Assembly (NCBI RefSeq): GCF_007752135.1
Contig: NZ_CP036298.1
Span: 2,356,001-2,420,000, forward strand
Direction: 5' to 3'
Source: Aureliella helgolandensis
Lineage (GTDB): Bacteria; Planctomycetota; Planctomycetia; Pirellulales; Pirellulaceae
Length of the DNA: 64,000 bases
Both the position numbers and the translations under genes were made by a program. Below are positions 9,381 through 18,037 of this stretch, one piece after another (positions within the stretch are counted from its first letter, which is position 1; each line of letters begins with the position of its first letter). The notes under the pieces were generated by a model that was not told where the DNA came from, did no database searches, and was given only the letters and a program-made list of their open reading frames with translations.

Positions 9381-9876
9381 ATCGCAACCCGCCGCGTGAG
9401 CAAGGACAGGTGGTTACGGCTACAGTTTGATTCGGTCGCTACCCCTACAGCAAAACCGAAACCGCTCTTAACTCAACAAGCCGGAGACGGCGTATTGCAA
9501 TCGCAACCCGCCGCGTGAGCAAGGACAGGTGGTTGCCGCTACAGTTTGATTCGGTCGCCACCCCCACAGCAAAACCGAAACCGCTCTCAGCTCAACAAGC
9601 CGGAGCCGGCGTATTGCAATTGCAACCCGCCGCGTAAGCAAGGCCAGCTGGTTGTGGCTACAGTTTGATTCGGTCGCCACCCTCACGGCAAAACCGAAAT
9701 CGCTCTTAACTCAACAAGCCGGAGCCGGCGTATTGCAATCGCAACCCGCCGCGTGAGCAAGGACAGCCGGTTGCGGCTACAGTTTGATTCGGTCGCCACC
9801 CCTACAGCAAAACCGAAATCGCTCTTAACTCAACAAGCCGGTAACGGCGTATTGCAATTGCAACCCGCTGCGTAAC
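9381..9876. repeat. Tandem 119-bp repeats, four copies plus a partial fifth
   Basis: The unit starts with ATCGCAACCCGCCGCGTGAG and recurs at 9381, 9500, 9619 and 9738, with a partial fifth at 9857. The spacing is exactly 119 bases each time. Copies differ by scattered substitutions, often transitions. Each unit also contains TACAGTTTGATTCGGTCGC and a near-constant tail GGCGTATTGCAAT. Reading frames through the block are not conserved coding frames, because 119 is not a multiple of three. This looks like a non-coding tandem repeat in the intergenic region. Confidence 0.95.
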
Positions 9877-10020
9877 GGGCTGTTGATTTAATAGCAATTT
9901 GAATTTTAACGCGGAGGTTGCGCCCAAACTGCCTTGTAGCGGCAACTATCTTTCCTTGCTCACGCAGCGGGTTACTATTTCGACAGCCCGGTGAGCAAGG
10001 ACAGGTGGTTACGGCTACAG
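9862..10020. repeat. Inverted and partial repeats flanking the tandem block
   Basis: AACCCGCTGCGTAA at about 9862 is followed 85-100 bases later by its near reverse complement within TGCTCACGCAGCGGGTT (about 9957-9974). The adjacent CGGGCTGT (9877) pairs with ACAGCCCG (about 9983). GGTGAGCAAGGACAGGTGG at about 9991 starts another fragment of the 119-bp unit. The block therefore seems to end in a rearranged, partly inverted copy, and a long hairpin is possible. Confidence 0.75.
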
Positions 10021-10188
10021 GGCGGATAGAGACGCTACCTCGACGGCAAGACCAGAAGCTGGGAGCTAAACCCCAAGAACACTCTAGGTTAGACGGCGTA
10101 ACCGACCCCGGATGGTTCGTCCCCCGCCCTTCTCTACCGTTTTATCCGTGGTTTGCATGCGACGTAAAACGCGCGGCCAAGCGCGGAT

Positions 10189-10878
10189 CTACAGTTCCTG
10201 GATGGCTTTTTCCAACCGGCGGACTTGCAACCGTACCGGTTCTAAGTCGGGATAGACATCGAGTGCGCGACGGAACCAAAAGAGCGATTCCAACAAGTCG
10301 CCCAGCTCTAGGTGACAATGCCCCAATCCAACCATCGCTGCATAGTGGAACTCGTTGAGCTTCAACGTCTGGCGGCAATCTTCTATGGCTTGCTCCAAAG
10401 CGTCAATCTGAAACAGGGCTAGCGACCGCTGGTGATACACCTCCGCACTCGCCCCGGAGGTTTCAATCAACTCGGAAGCCAGTTCAATCGTTTTCTCAAA
10501 CGTTCCACATTCATTGGAGCGAACGATGCTCTCCAGCGTCTGACGCTGCGCGGCCGTTCCCTCACGTCCGCTAATCGCCCGCATCGTATCGTCTACGACC
10601 AACCGCAGCTTGCGATCGTGGTGCCGCAACAGTGGCCCAAGTATGGAGTAGGAATTTGCATCCCCAATCAGCCCCAGTGATAAAGCGGCGGCGCGACGAG
10701 AGTAAATGTCGCCCGATTGCAGCAAGCGTTCGAGAGTCCCCAGGGAATAATGCCCCGCTACCGATGCAATGAAACGCGCGGTATCCGCGTCGTTCAAATA
10801 CCGTTGGTAGAATCTCAACAGTAGGGCGTATTGAGTTGCTCGTTCTTCCACGCCACTTTTCCTAACACTTGAGGACAA
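10189..10878 (-). CDS. HEAT/TPR repeat protein
   Basis: A 229-residue soluble protein without signal peptide. Residues about 40-120 look like HEAT-type helical repeats (SRRAAALSLGLIGDANSYSILGPLLRHHDRKLRLVVDDTM). Residues about 135-229 look like TPR units (AEVYHQRSLALFQIDALEQAIEDCRQTLKLNEFHYAAMVGLGHCHLELGDLLESLFWFRRALDVYPD). Such proteins are scaffolds that bind other proteins, and no catalytic motif is visible. It stands alone between the repeat block and a divergent gene, so its partner cannot be inferred. Confidence 0.75.
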   Translation of the reverse strand: MSSSVRKSGVEERATQYALLLRFYQRYLNDADTARFIASVAGHYSLGTLERLLQSGDIYSRRAAALSLGLIGDANSYSILGPLLRHHDRKLRLVVDDTMRAISGREGTAAQRQTLESIVRSNECGTFEKTIELASELIETSGASAEVYHQRSLALFQIDALEQAIEDCRQTLKLNEFHYAAMVGLGHCHLELGDLLESLFWFRRALDVYPDLEPVRLQVRRLEKAIQEL

Positions 10879-11237
10879 TTGAAATGATCTAGAAATTCCA
10901 GGGAGCTTGAACCGAACTTCGCCTTGCGGCCAGCGGTCTGTCTTGGCTTACCCGACTGCATTCCAGTGAGAGAGGGAATCTAGGAATCCACCGTCCGAAA
11001 AGCTATGCCTGCCGCTGTCGTTGGCTCGGTTCAGTATAATCAGAGTCGCGTCGGAGGCAATTTCGTCGCGCGCACTTGCTGAAAATGTTCACCAACAGCG
11101 GGGCTTGCGTAGTGATTCTACTGGCAGCTGAGTAGCCAGTTCGCCGGTATTTCGATAAGAATGGACGACGCAAGTTGACTGGCCTTCCCATTGTGACTAA
11201 CCTGCGCGGCGGTTCGATTCTTAGGCGGAGTTTTCGA

Positions 11238-12581
11238 ATGCAGCAGACACTTACACTGAAGCGAGCGAACGGAAACTCGCGCAGCTGCGGATGTCTGTTT
11301 GAAACTCCCTCCCCATCATTGCAACAGAGGATCCACGCCGTGTTTCAGTGGGGGAATCACTTTGGGGCTCTGTTTTTCAGCTTGCTGGACGGGTGGCCTA
11401 TCCCGCTTGTCTTACTCGCGTGCCGCGCGTTCTCAAGACGTGTTGGTGCGTTGGGCCTAGTCGCGGTCCTGTTAGGCTGTGCTGTCATGAGTGACGGTAG
11501 GCTCGCTGCGGCGCCGCCGGTGATTCACTACAACTTGCACGAATTGCCCTCGTCGCAGCAGGCTCAGGCCAAGCTTCAACGCGAGACTCAGTTCACCTGG
11601 CGACTGACACCCCTCCGCGATGGTTTGCGGAATCTCGCCAATGCCTACCAGCTCTCCATCTGGATTGACCGCCGAATCGACCCGACGCAGACGATAGACC
11701 TCCAGGTGGGTTCAACGAATCGCGCGACGGTGCATTCAGCCCTGCGTCAAATTGCTGCCCTGGTGGGGGCCGAAGTGGGCTTGATCGAGAATGTCGTCTA
11801 TTTTGCACCTGCGGGCGAATTGTCGCGCTTGCAACTCGCGGCCACCCAGCTGCATGATGCTCTTAGCGTGAGGGATGTGCGTGACGGACGCCCGGCAACA
11901 GCGAACATGCGTCCCTTGCAATGGGAGGAAGTCAAAACTCCCAACGCGATTCTATTGGAGATTGCGGAGACTTGGAAAGTCACCGTCGCCGGAGAACTGC
12001 CGCATGATTTGTGGCATGCTGCAACTCTGGCAACCCCTTGTACGCTGGCCACGCAGCTGACGGTGGTGTGTGGTGGATTCGAGCAGCAAGTTTTATGGGA
12101 CACCGGATCTAGGCTGCAGCTACAGCCGCTGCAGAGGGAAGAGAAATGGTCCTGCCTGTATGAAGACCAACCTTGGTCGCTCCAAGAGACGAAGCAGATT
12201 AAATCCGAGTATCGGGGAAGCTCCATTGCCAAACGCGGGCCTCAGTGGCATGTGACCGCCGTCACCGAAGCTCATCTTGCGCTGTTGGGATTAGCCACAA
12301 GTGTCGACCACAAGTCTGCGAATTCGCCACCGATGACAGCTCGGTGGACGGGCGAGATTGGTGGGGTTGCCGAGCGGGTACTGACGCAATTTGCTGCCTC
12401 CCAACAACTCGAAGTCGTTTGGGATGCTACTTGTACCGAGCGTCAGAAGCAGAAGCAGGTGCGGTTCGATGTCAAAAACGCATCGCTCACTGACATTTTG
12501 AATTCTTGGTCAGAAGCCGCTGAGCTGCGGGCCGAGTTGTCGGGAAGTGTGGTTACGGTTTCGGCTGCTCCCATGCCCTGA
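11238..12581 (+). CDS. Exported protein with secretin/TonB short N-terminal-like domains
   Basis: About 447 residues. The start at 11238 is chosen because GGCGGAG lies just upstream; an earlier in-frame start exists at 11175. A long N-terminal leader ends in a hydrophobic stretch (GALGLVAVLLGCAVM) and AAAPP, so the rest is probably periplasmic. The mature part begins with a segment like an STN domain: FTWRLTPLRDGLRNLANAYQLSIWIDRRIDP, the pattern in which a small domain precedes secretin or TonB-dependent modules. A second similar segment lies near the C terminus (VRFDVKNASLTDILNSWSEAAELRAEL). There is no barrel or secretin core. The function is unknown; an envelope role is likely. Confidence 0.7.
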   Translation: MQQTLTLKRANGNSRSCGCLFETPSPSLQQRIHAVFQWGNHFGALFFSLLDGWPIPLVLLACRAFSRRVGALGLVAVLLGCAVMSDGRLAAAPPVIHYNLHELPSSQQAQAKLQRETQFTWRLTPLRDGLRNLANAYQLSIWIDRRIDPTQTIDLQVGSTNRATVHSALRQIAALVGAEVGLIENVVYFAPAGELSRLQLAATQLHDALSVRDVRDGRPATANMRPLQWEEVKTPNAILLEIAETWKVTVAGELPHDLWHAATLATPCTLATQLTVVCGGFEQQVLWDTGSRLQLQPLQREEKWSCLYEDQPWSLQETKQIKSEYRGSSIAKRGPQWHVTAVTEAHLALLGLATSVDHKSANSPPMTARWTGEIGGVAERVLTQFAASQQLEVVWDATCTERQKQKQVRFDVKNASLTDILNSWSEAAELRAELSGSVVTVSAAPMP

Positions 12582-12663
12582 TGGCCAGCACGCGTTGGCC
12601 AAGCCGCGCTGGCTGAAGCGATCCCCGCCTATTGAGAGGGGGCAGGATTCGATCTCGGTTTGA

Positions 12664-13137
12664 TCAGAGCTTCAGGTGTTGCAGCATAGGGGCGAGTGCG
12701 TCGCCGTGGGCAACCAGCCGCGCGACCCGCTGTTCCTTGGCGTCTTGCTCGATGGTACATTCCAAAAACACCTCAGGGAGGCATTCCGGGAATTTGTCTC
12801 CCCATTCGATGACCGTGATGGCTGGCTGCTCGTACAGTTCATCGATTCCTAAATCCCACACCTGAGCAGCATGTTCGAGGCGGTAGAAATCGAAATGGTA
12901 GATCGGTACGGTGGCTGAGTAGCGTTGGAGCAATACATAGGTCGGGCTGGTGACATCTTCAGCTGGCACCCCCAAGGCTTCGGCCAGGAACCGGATCAAC
13001 TGCGTTTTTCCAACTCCCAAGGTTCCGTTGAGTACGAGCGTGAATGGGGGCTGACAGTGCTCGGAAATCAAGCGGGCAAGTTGTCGAGTTGCTTGCAGGG
13101 TGGGGAGTTGCAAGTCCAGGGAGTTTGTACCAGTCAC
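12664..13137 (-). CDS. tsaE: tRNA threonylcarbamoyladenosine biosynthesis ATPase TsaE
   Basis: At 157 residues this is the usual size for TsaE (YjeE). The Walker A loop GTLGVGKT is at 38-45. Family signatures follow: SPTYVLLQRY, then YHFDFYRL, then VIEWGDKFPECLP. TsaE works with TsaB and TsaD to make t6A37 on tRNAs that read ANN codons. The gene is convergent with the STN-domain gene (82 bases between stops) and lies downstream of a membrane-protein gene on the same strand, with no other t6A genes in view. No missing motif is apparent. Confidence 0.95.
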   Translation of the reverse strand: MTGTNSLDLQLPTLQATRQLARLISEHCQPPFTLVLNGTLGVGKTQLIRFLAEALGVPAEDVTSPTYVLLQRYSATVPIYHFDFYRLEHAAQVWDLGIDELYEQPAITVIEWGDKFPECLPEVFLECTIEQDAKEQRVARLVAHGDALAPMLQHLKL

Positions 13138-13262
13138 ATTGGGTTCCTACCGCGTTTTCCGACCATGTAAGTAAAGAGCGATCGACCATTGATGAGCCGC
13201 TGCAATGGGGCATGCTAACTGTACACCTGGGACCGCTTGCCGATCTGTCTGCAGGCCGTGTT

Positions 13263-14666
13263 TTAGGGCTGGCGAGGGCGAGTGTTGAGCCAAAACGTCT
13301 TGCCGAAGTTCTCAATCTGCCGCCTGCCCTCCAGGCTGCTGACGTCGCGTTTTCCGTTCCAGCGATTGGCAACACTCTTTACATTCACTCGGATCTCAAA
13401 TTCGGAGTCGAGAGTTTCCGCCAGATAGCGGGCAACGCCAAGTCCCACGCGAGATTGTGGGTAGATTGGCGTGCGAGTTGCGGCGAGGCACCAGCGGTCA
13501 GTAGCCACGCGCACCCACAGCGTCTCGTAGTAATCATCGTCTTCCGCTTCCGAATCAAGGGGCGTAGCGGGCACGACTTGGGCTGGCAGCCGATCCCAGG
13601 CCGTCTTGGCAACATAGACCTCCACGCGACTGCTGTGTGGAGCATACAGAGCCCAGCTCGGCCAGTGATCCCAGTAGCCCCATCGCTCTAGCAGCGGTAA
13701 GCAGATGGCCGCACCTACGATCAAGCGGGCGGCCCAGGCCCACATGGGGACTCGGTCGCCACGCACGGGCCCACTGAGACTCTTGGTTTGAGGCAAGGAC
13801 GCCCCGGAGGACTGAGGAGTGCTGGGGGCTGTGTCTTGACTGGGAAGCCCTCGCTGAACGAGAGGACCATGCCGGCCGGGAAGATAAAACAGCAAGATCG
13901 CTTGCCCCGCAAACTGGGCGTTCCACAGAAGGACCCCCAGCGAATGGCCCAGTATCAGTGGGCTGAATAAGAGCATGAGAAGGATGTGGAACAGACAAGC
14001 GACGAGGGCAGCAATCCGCCGAGTGGCGGGGATGCATAGTCCAATCGCTAGTAACAGTTCCGCAACTGGGAGCACCCCGACCAACATCAGCTGCGATCCC
14101 AATGGCCAGTCCTCGGTCGAAATTCCGAGGACCGACAGGGGCGCACGAACGAAGTTCAGCCCAACCGTGTGCAGGAACTCATAGTCAATCTTTCCCAGAG
14201 CCGAAAATAGATAGATGCTGATCACCAAGGCTTGCATAAGCTTCAAGCCGGCCTGTCGATATCCGCCCAGGGTCCAGACTGCTGTAAATAGGATCCACTG
14301 ATAGAACCAAGGCTGTAGACGCTGTTGGTCCAATGCCACCAAGGTCATGGCTGCCAAGCAACTTGCAGCGGACCATCGCTGAACCTGTGCGGCGGGACCA
14401 AAAAGCAAGCCCAGGAGACTGACAACTAGGCAAGCGGTCAGCAGGCTATCTAGCAGCGCTGGGACTCCACACAGGACTTCCAGCATAGGGATCTGGGGAT
14501 AGGAGTCCGCAGAGGAGGCGATTGACCACCCGGTGGAGGGTAACCAGAGTGCATGGGATGCCAAGCCCAGGGCGAGAAGGCAAGTGGCCGTCCACCGGCA
14601 CAGATTCTGATTGCAACGCAGGGAAAAGGGCTGTGCAGCGAGTTCTGTTGGGGGGACGTTCGCCAT
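13263..14666 (-). CDS. Polytopic membrane protein (HTTM or DoxX/MauE-like)
   Basis: About 467 residues starting at MANVPPTEL; earlier in-frame codons encode an unconvincing extension. At least seven hydrophobic segments span residues about 30-290 (for example LLDSLLTACLVVSLLGLLFG and LMLVGVLPVAELLLAIGLC). Another lies near 345-370, followed by a soluble C-terminal domain with Asp/Glu-rich and Trp-rich stretches. SALGKIDYEFLHTVG resembles the conserved loop of HTTM and related membrane oxidoreductase-like families. A role in envelope redox or modification chemistry is possible but unproven. It lies 125 bases upstream of tsaE on the same strand. Confidence 0.6.
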   Translation of the reverse strand: MANVPPTELAAQPFSLRCNQNLCRWTATCLLALGLASHALWLPSTGWSIASSADSYPQIPMLEVLCGVPALLDSLLTACLVVSLLGLLFGPAAQVQRWSAASCLAAMTLVALDQQRLQPWFYQWILFTAVWTLGGYRQAGLKLMQALVISIYLFSALGKIDYEFLHTVGLNFVRAPLSVLGISTEDWPLGSQLMLVGVLPVAELLLAIGLCIPATRRIAALVACLFHILLMLLFSPLILGHSLGVLLWNAQFAGQAILLFYLPGRHGPLVQRGLPSQDTAPSTPQSSGASLPQTKSLSGPVRGDRVPMWAWAARLIVGAAICLPLLERWGYWDHWPSWALYAPHSSRVEVYVAKTAWDRLPAQVVPATPLDSEAEDDDYYETLWVRVATDRWCLAATRTPIYPQSRVGLGVARYLAETLDSEFEIRVNVKSVANRWNGKRDVSSLEGRRQIENFGKTFWLNTRPRQP

Positions 14667-14780
14667 GGAAGGGGGCTGTTGGACAGCGGATATAAGAGGA
14701 TCAGGTATGAAGTAGAGGGTGCAAAAAGGGGGTGAACCACGTTGCCAGCCGGGATTCTCCAGGGGGATGCGGGGGGGCAC

Positions 14781-15266
14781 CGGCCTGCCCTGGCCACCAA
14801 CAAAGTACCAGAATTCATGTTTTAGTGGAGACGAGTTGAACTCAAAAGGCTCGCCCAGCGTAGACCGACTGCGTAAACTAGTATCGCGAACACGAATGTG
14901 CTGGCTCGTGTCTCAGATGGGGTGCGAATTGTCGGCAGGGTGTTTGGATGGGGGGAGCGCCGGAATTGGCGAACGCCTCTAGGTCGATCAACCTATTGCG
15001 ACAGGTCGATCAACCTATTGCGAATCGTGCCTTCGAATCTGAGCCGGTCTGTACGCTAAACCACAGAACAACCAATGTGCCTTAGGGTTAAATGGGCTTT
15101 GGGCTTGAATGGCCATTGGGTACAACGGGCTTCGATTTTTCGGGCACGCGTTCAGACGCAGTGAATATTGGGTTCTTTGTGGACACGATTTCTTAATTCG
15201 TGGTTGGTGGTGCGAGGTCACAGTGCCGCCTCCGCAAAGGATTCCTAAATTTGGGGGAAGCAATCG
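14781..15266. other. Gene-free divergent intergenic region with a short direct repeat
   Basis: This region separates a leftward membrane-protein gene from the rightward msrAB gene. The 21-base word starting AGGTCGATCAACCTATTGCG occurs twice, at 14981-15001 and 15003-15023. I see no convincing gene. A good ribosome binding site for msrAB (GGGGGAAG) lies just upstream of 15267. Confidence 0.6.
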
Positions 15267-16463
15267 ATGAAGACTTTTCAATTCGCGACGGTCCTAGGAG
15301 CGATGGGGCTGCTGTGCGGTTTCTTGTGTGCTCAGGTCCAATCCCAAGTCTTAGTTAGTCCCGAAAAGCCTCCCGCCAACCAGGAAACTCAGGCTCGCCA
15401 GCCGGCGACCGCGATCTTTGCCGGAGGGTGTTTCTGGTGTGTGGAAACCGATTTTGAGAAGGCGCCCGGTGTTGTAGACGTGGTCTCCGGCTACAGCGGT
15501 GGCCGTCGTCGGGCTCCAAACTACGAGAACTATGCATCCAACGGCCATCGTGAGGTCGTGCTGGTAACCTACGACGATTCCAAAATTACCTATGCCGGTT
15601 TGGTGGAATGGTTAATTAAGCATATCGATCCCACGAACGGTCGCGGGCAATTCAACGATCGTGGTGGGCAGTATGCACCAGCGGTCTATTACGCCACGGA
15701 TACGGAAAAGGCAGATGCCGAGCGCGTCATCAGGGCCATTGAGCAGATGAAGGTTTTTCGTGGTCGATTGAGTGTGGACGTAATCCCCAGAGCTGAATTT
15801 TGGCCCGCGGAAGAGTACCATCAAGACTACCATCACAAGAACACGATTAAGTACAATTTCTTCCGGCTTGCTTCGGGCCGAGATGCCTTCGTGAATTCCC
15901 ATTGGGGCAGCCGAGCCGGGTTTTTGGAACTGCCCGGAGCGCGACCGGAAGGCGCACTGAACGCCACAGACACGGTTGCGGATGTGAAGGCGACCGAATC
16001 CGCCGAACCTCGTCCATGGCAAAGCTTCCGCAAGCCTTCCCCCCTAGAACTCAAGCAGACTCTGTCAGCAATTCAGTTTAAAGTCAGCCAAGAAGATGGT
16101 ACCGAGCCGGCATTTCGCAACGAATTCTGGGATAACAAGGAAGCAGGACTCTACGTCGATATCATTTCTGGCGAACCCTTGTTCAGCTCCAGCGCCAAAT
16201 TCAAGTCGGGCACGGGGTGGCCCTCCTTCGTCACACCCATTTCGCCCGATGCGGTTGAATATCGATTGGACCGCACCCTATTTTCAGTGCGTACCGAAGT
16301 TCGGTCCAAGTACGGGGACTCGCATTTGGGGCACGTCTTTGATGACGGACCGGTGGAACGAGGCGGCAAACGTTATTGCATGAATTCGGCCGCCCTGCGA
16401 TTCATTCCTAAAGATAAAATGGAGTCCGAAGGATACGCCGATTATTTGAAATTCGTCGAATGA
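15267..16463 (+). CDS. msrAB: Exported peptide methionine sulfoxide reductase MsrA-MsrB fusion
   Basis: A 398-residue bifunctional enzyme with an N-terminal signal peptide ([15 protein letters not shown]), so it probably repairs oxidised methionine in envelope proteins. The MsrA domain (about 45-215) has the catalytic GCFWC motif with Cys55. It also has GYSGG and [10 protein letters not shown]. The MsrB domain (about 270-398) has [21 protein letters not shown] and the catalytic [11 protein letters not shown] with Cys371. The paired CxxC zinc ligands seen in many MsrB proteins are absent, as in the zinc-free subgroup. The start is supported by a GGGGGA motif about eight bases upstream. It stands alone, divergent from its left neighbour. 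Confidence 0.95.
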   Translation: MKTFQFATVLGAMGLLCGFLCAQVQSQVLVSPEKPPANQETQARQPATAIFAGGCFWCVETDFEKAPGVVDVVSGYSGGRRRAPNYENYASNGHREVVLVTYDDSKITYAGLVEWLIKHIDPTNGRGQFNDRGGQYAPAVYYATDTEKADAERVIRAIEQMKVFRGRLSVDVIPRAEFWPAEEYHQDYHHKNTIKYNFFRLASGRDAFVNSHWGSRAGFLELPGARPEGALNATDTVADVKATESAEPRPWQSFRKPSPLELKQTLSAIQFKVSQEDGTEPAFRNEFWDNKEAGLYVDIISGEPLFSSSAKFKSGTGWPSFVTPISPDAVEYRLDRTLFSVRTEVRSKYGDSHLGHVFDDGPVERGGKRYCMNSAALRFIPKDKMESEGYADYLKFVE

Positions 16464-16891
16464 TCTCGCTCTTGGAAATGGAATGGCCGGTGCAACAGGA
16501 GCTGCGGGCGTTTCGTCCAGAATGGAAGTTTTAGGTGGTCGACAGGGCACGCTCCCTACGCTTCGGTGAACCTGGGGCGCTGGTGGCATCGGCTCGACCA
16601 CGGCCTCTAGCCCTCACGGGAAGAATGGCGAAAGCACCAGTCCGTCCTGCTGGTTTTGTAGCCTATACGTAGCCAATCCTGGGTAGCCAATCCTGAGCCG
16701 CCAACTCCGAGGCGATCCTGCGAAGGCTGGTGGTTTTCCACCTAGTAGCACGTTTTTTTGGCTCGCCGATTTGTCGCGCGAGTTACCACTTGGTTTAGTG
16801 TCGTTTACAGGAGTGTTGTTGGTAGCGATCGCCAAATACGAACCGATTTTCCTCAACCTGCTTCGCTCCGCTTTGGAAGGTATTTGCACCT
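16464..16891. other. Gene-free stretch before cutC
   Basis: I see no convincing coding frame, RNA gene or strong repeat. A short word (TAGCCAATCCTG) is repeated near 16670-16696. Promoter elements for cutC presumably lie in this stretch, but none stands out. Confidence 0.5.
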
Positions 16892-17674
16892 GTGTTGAAA
16901 ACAAGAAGTGAACAACCCAGTGATGAACAACTCGGCCAACGGCTGTTTGAGTTGGAAGTCTGTGTTGACCGTATCGAACATGCGATTATCGCTGCAGAAG
17001 CAGGCGCAACACGTATTGAAATTAACCAAGGGATGGAGCTGGGGGGATTAACTCCAACCGTTGGCTCGTGTCTTTGGCTCAGCCGGCATTGCCCCGTCCC
17101 AGTGGTCGCCATGCTGCGTCCGCACAATCATGGATTTTGTTATAGTCCGGCTGAGCAGACAGCCATGCTTCGCGACTGCGAGTTGCTCCTGTCCTCCGGT
17201 GTCGATGGAATTGTTGTGGGAGCGCTCCGCAACGACGAAGAGCTCGATTTGAATTTTCTTGCGCAAGTGGTTGAGCTGTGCGCAGGCAAAGACGTCGTCA
17301 TGCATCGCGCTTTTGACCACCTGCACAATCAGCATAAGGGATTGTTGCAATTGATTGATCTGGGGATTGCTCGCGTCCTGACGTCGGGCGGGCGCCCCAA
17401 AGCGATGGACGCATTAGAGGTGTTGCAAGAGTTCGTCGAATTGGCTGCCGGGCGAATTCAGGTCCTGCCCGGAAGTGGAATCACGGCGGACAATGCTGCT
17501 GAAATACTTAAGAAGACCGGCTGTGCACAGCTGCATGGCTCGTTTCGCTTGCCCTTGCGGGGAATTTGGGCTCCGAATCCTGAAGAGATCGCAACCGTTC
17601 GCCGGATCCTGAGCCGGCATGCTGAAGCCCCGCCACCCCAGCTAACCAGAGAATCGGCTGTGCCGGTTCGCTAA
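16892..17674 (+). CDS. cutC: CutC family copper homeostasis protein
   Basis: A 260-residue TIM-barrel protein of the CutC family, with a probable GTG start. Typical family phrases are ELEVCVDRIEHAIIAAEAGATRIE, GGLTPTVGS, VVAMLRPHNHGFCYS, MHRAFDH, RVLTSGG and ILPGSGIT-like VLPGSGITADNAAEIL. CutC was first linked to copper tolerance in Escherichia coli; its biochemical activity remains uncertain. A weakly conserved N-terminal tail of about 18 residues precedes the core, so translation may start later. The gene stands alone, and glmS lies on the same strand 363 bases downstream. Confidence 0.9.
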   Translation: MLKTRSEQPSDEQLGQRLFELEVCVDRIEHAIIAAEAGATRIEINQGMELGGLTPTVGSCLWLSRHCPVPVVAMLRPHNHGFCYSPAEQTAMLRDCELLLSSGVDGIVVGALRNDEELDLNFLAQVVELCAGKDVVMHRAFDHLHNQHKGLLQLIDLGIARVLTSGGRPKAMDALEVLQEFVELAAGRIQVLPGSGITADNAAEILKKTGCAQLHGSFRLPLRGIWAPNPEEIATVRRILSRHAEAPPPQLTRESAVPVR

Positions 17675-18037
17675 GCAGCACGTCCAACGCGAGTGGCAAT
17701 TGGGTCCTCCCCGCTTCAAACGCACGGCACTTCGCACGATTTCTGGATGCAACCAGACGAACGCGAACTAGCCTGCTCAGTGCATGGAGGGGGAGATTGG
17801 ACAAGGCGGTGGGATTGCCTGCGGTCGTTCCGGATGGTGAAATTGCGCCGATTATAGGGCCCATACCGAAGGCAAAACTGCGGCTGTGACGTAAAATTTT
17901 GGCAGTGGAGTGTCAGGCTAAGCTAGGCTCCACTTGTCAACCTGCCACTAGGCTCGCCAGATTCTCATCGAGTGGCGATCGGTTGGTATGGAGTCAACGT
18001 TGCCCGCCCCGCCAAGGGGCATGTTCAGGAATGTTCA
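17675..18037. other. Gene-free leader upstream of glmS
   Basis: No coding frame is convincing. I looked for a glmS ribozyme-like structure and saw none. The interval presumably holds the glmS promoter. Confidence 0.5.

Noticed and set aside
8911-9518. Several overlapping frames before and in the tandem repeat
   Set aside because: No two agree with the repeat period or show protein-like composition.
9381-9876. CRISPR array
   Set aside because: The 119-bp units are contiguous with no unique spacers, and no cas genes are near.
17675-18037. glmS ribozyme upstream of glmS
   Set aside because: I could not see the conserved core; the interval looks like ordinary leader sequence.
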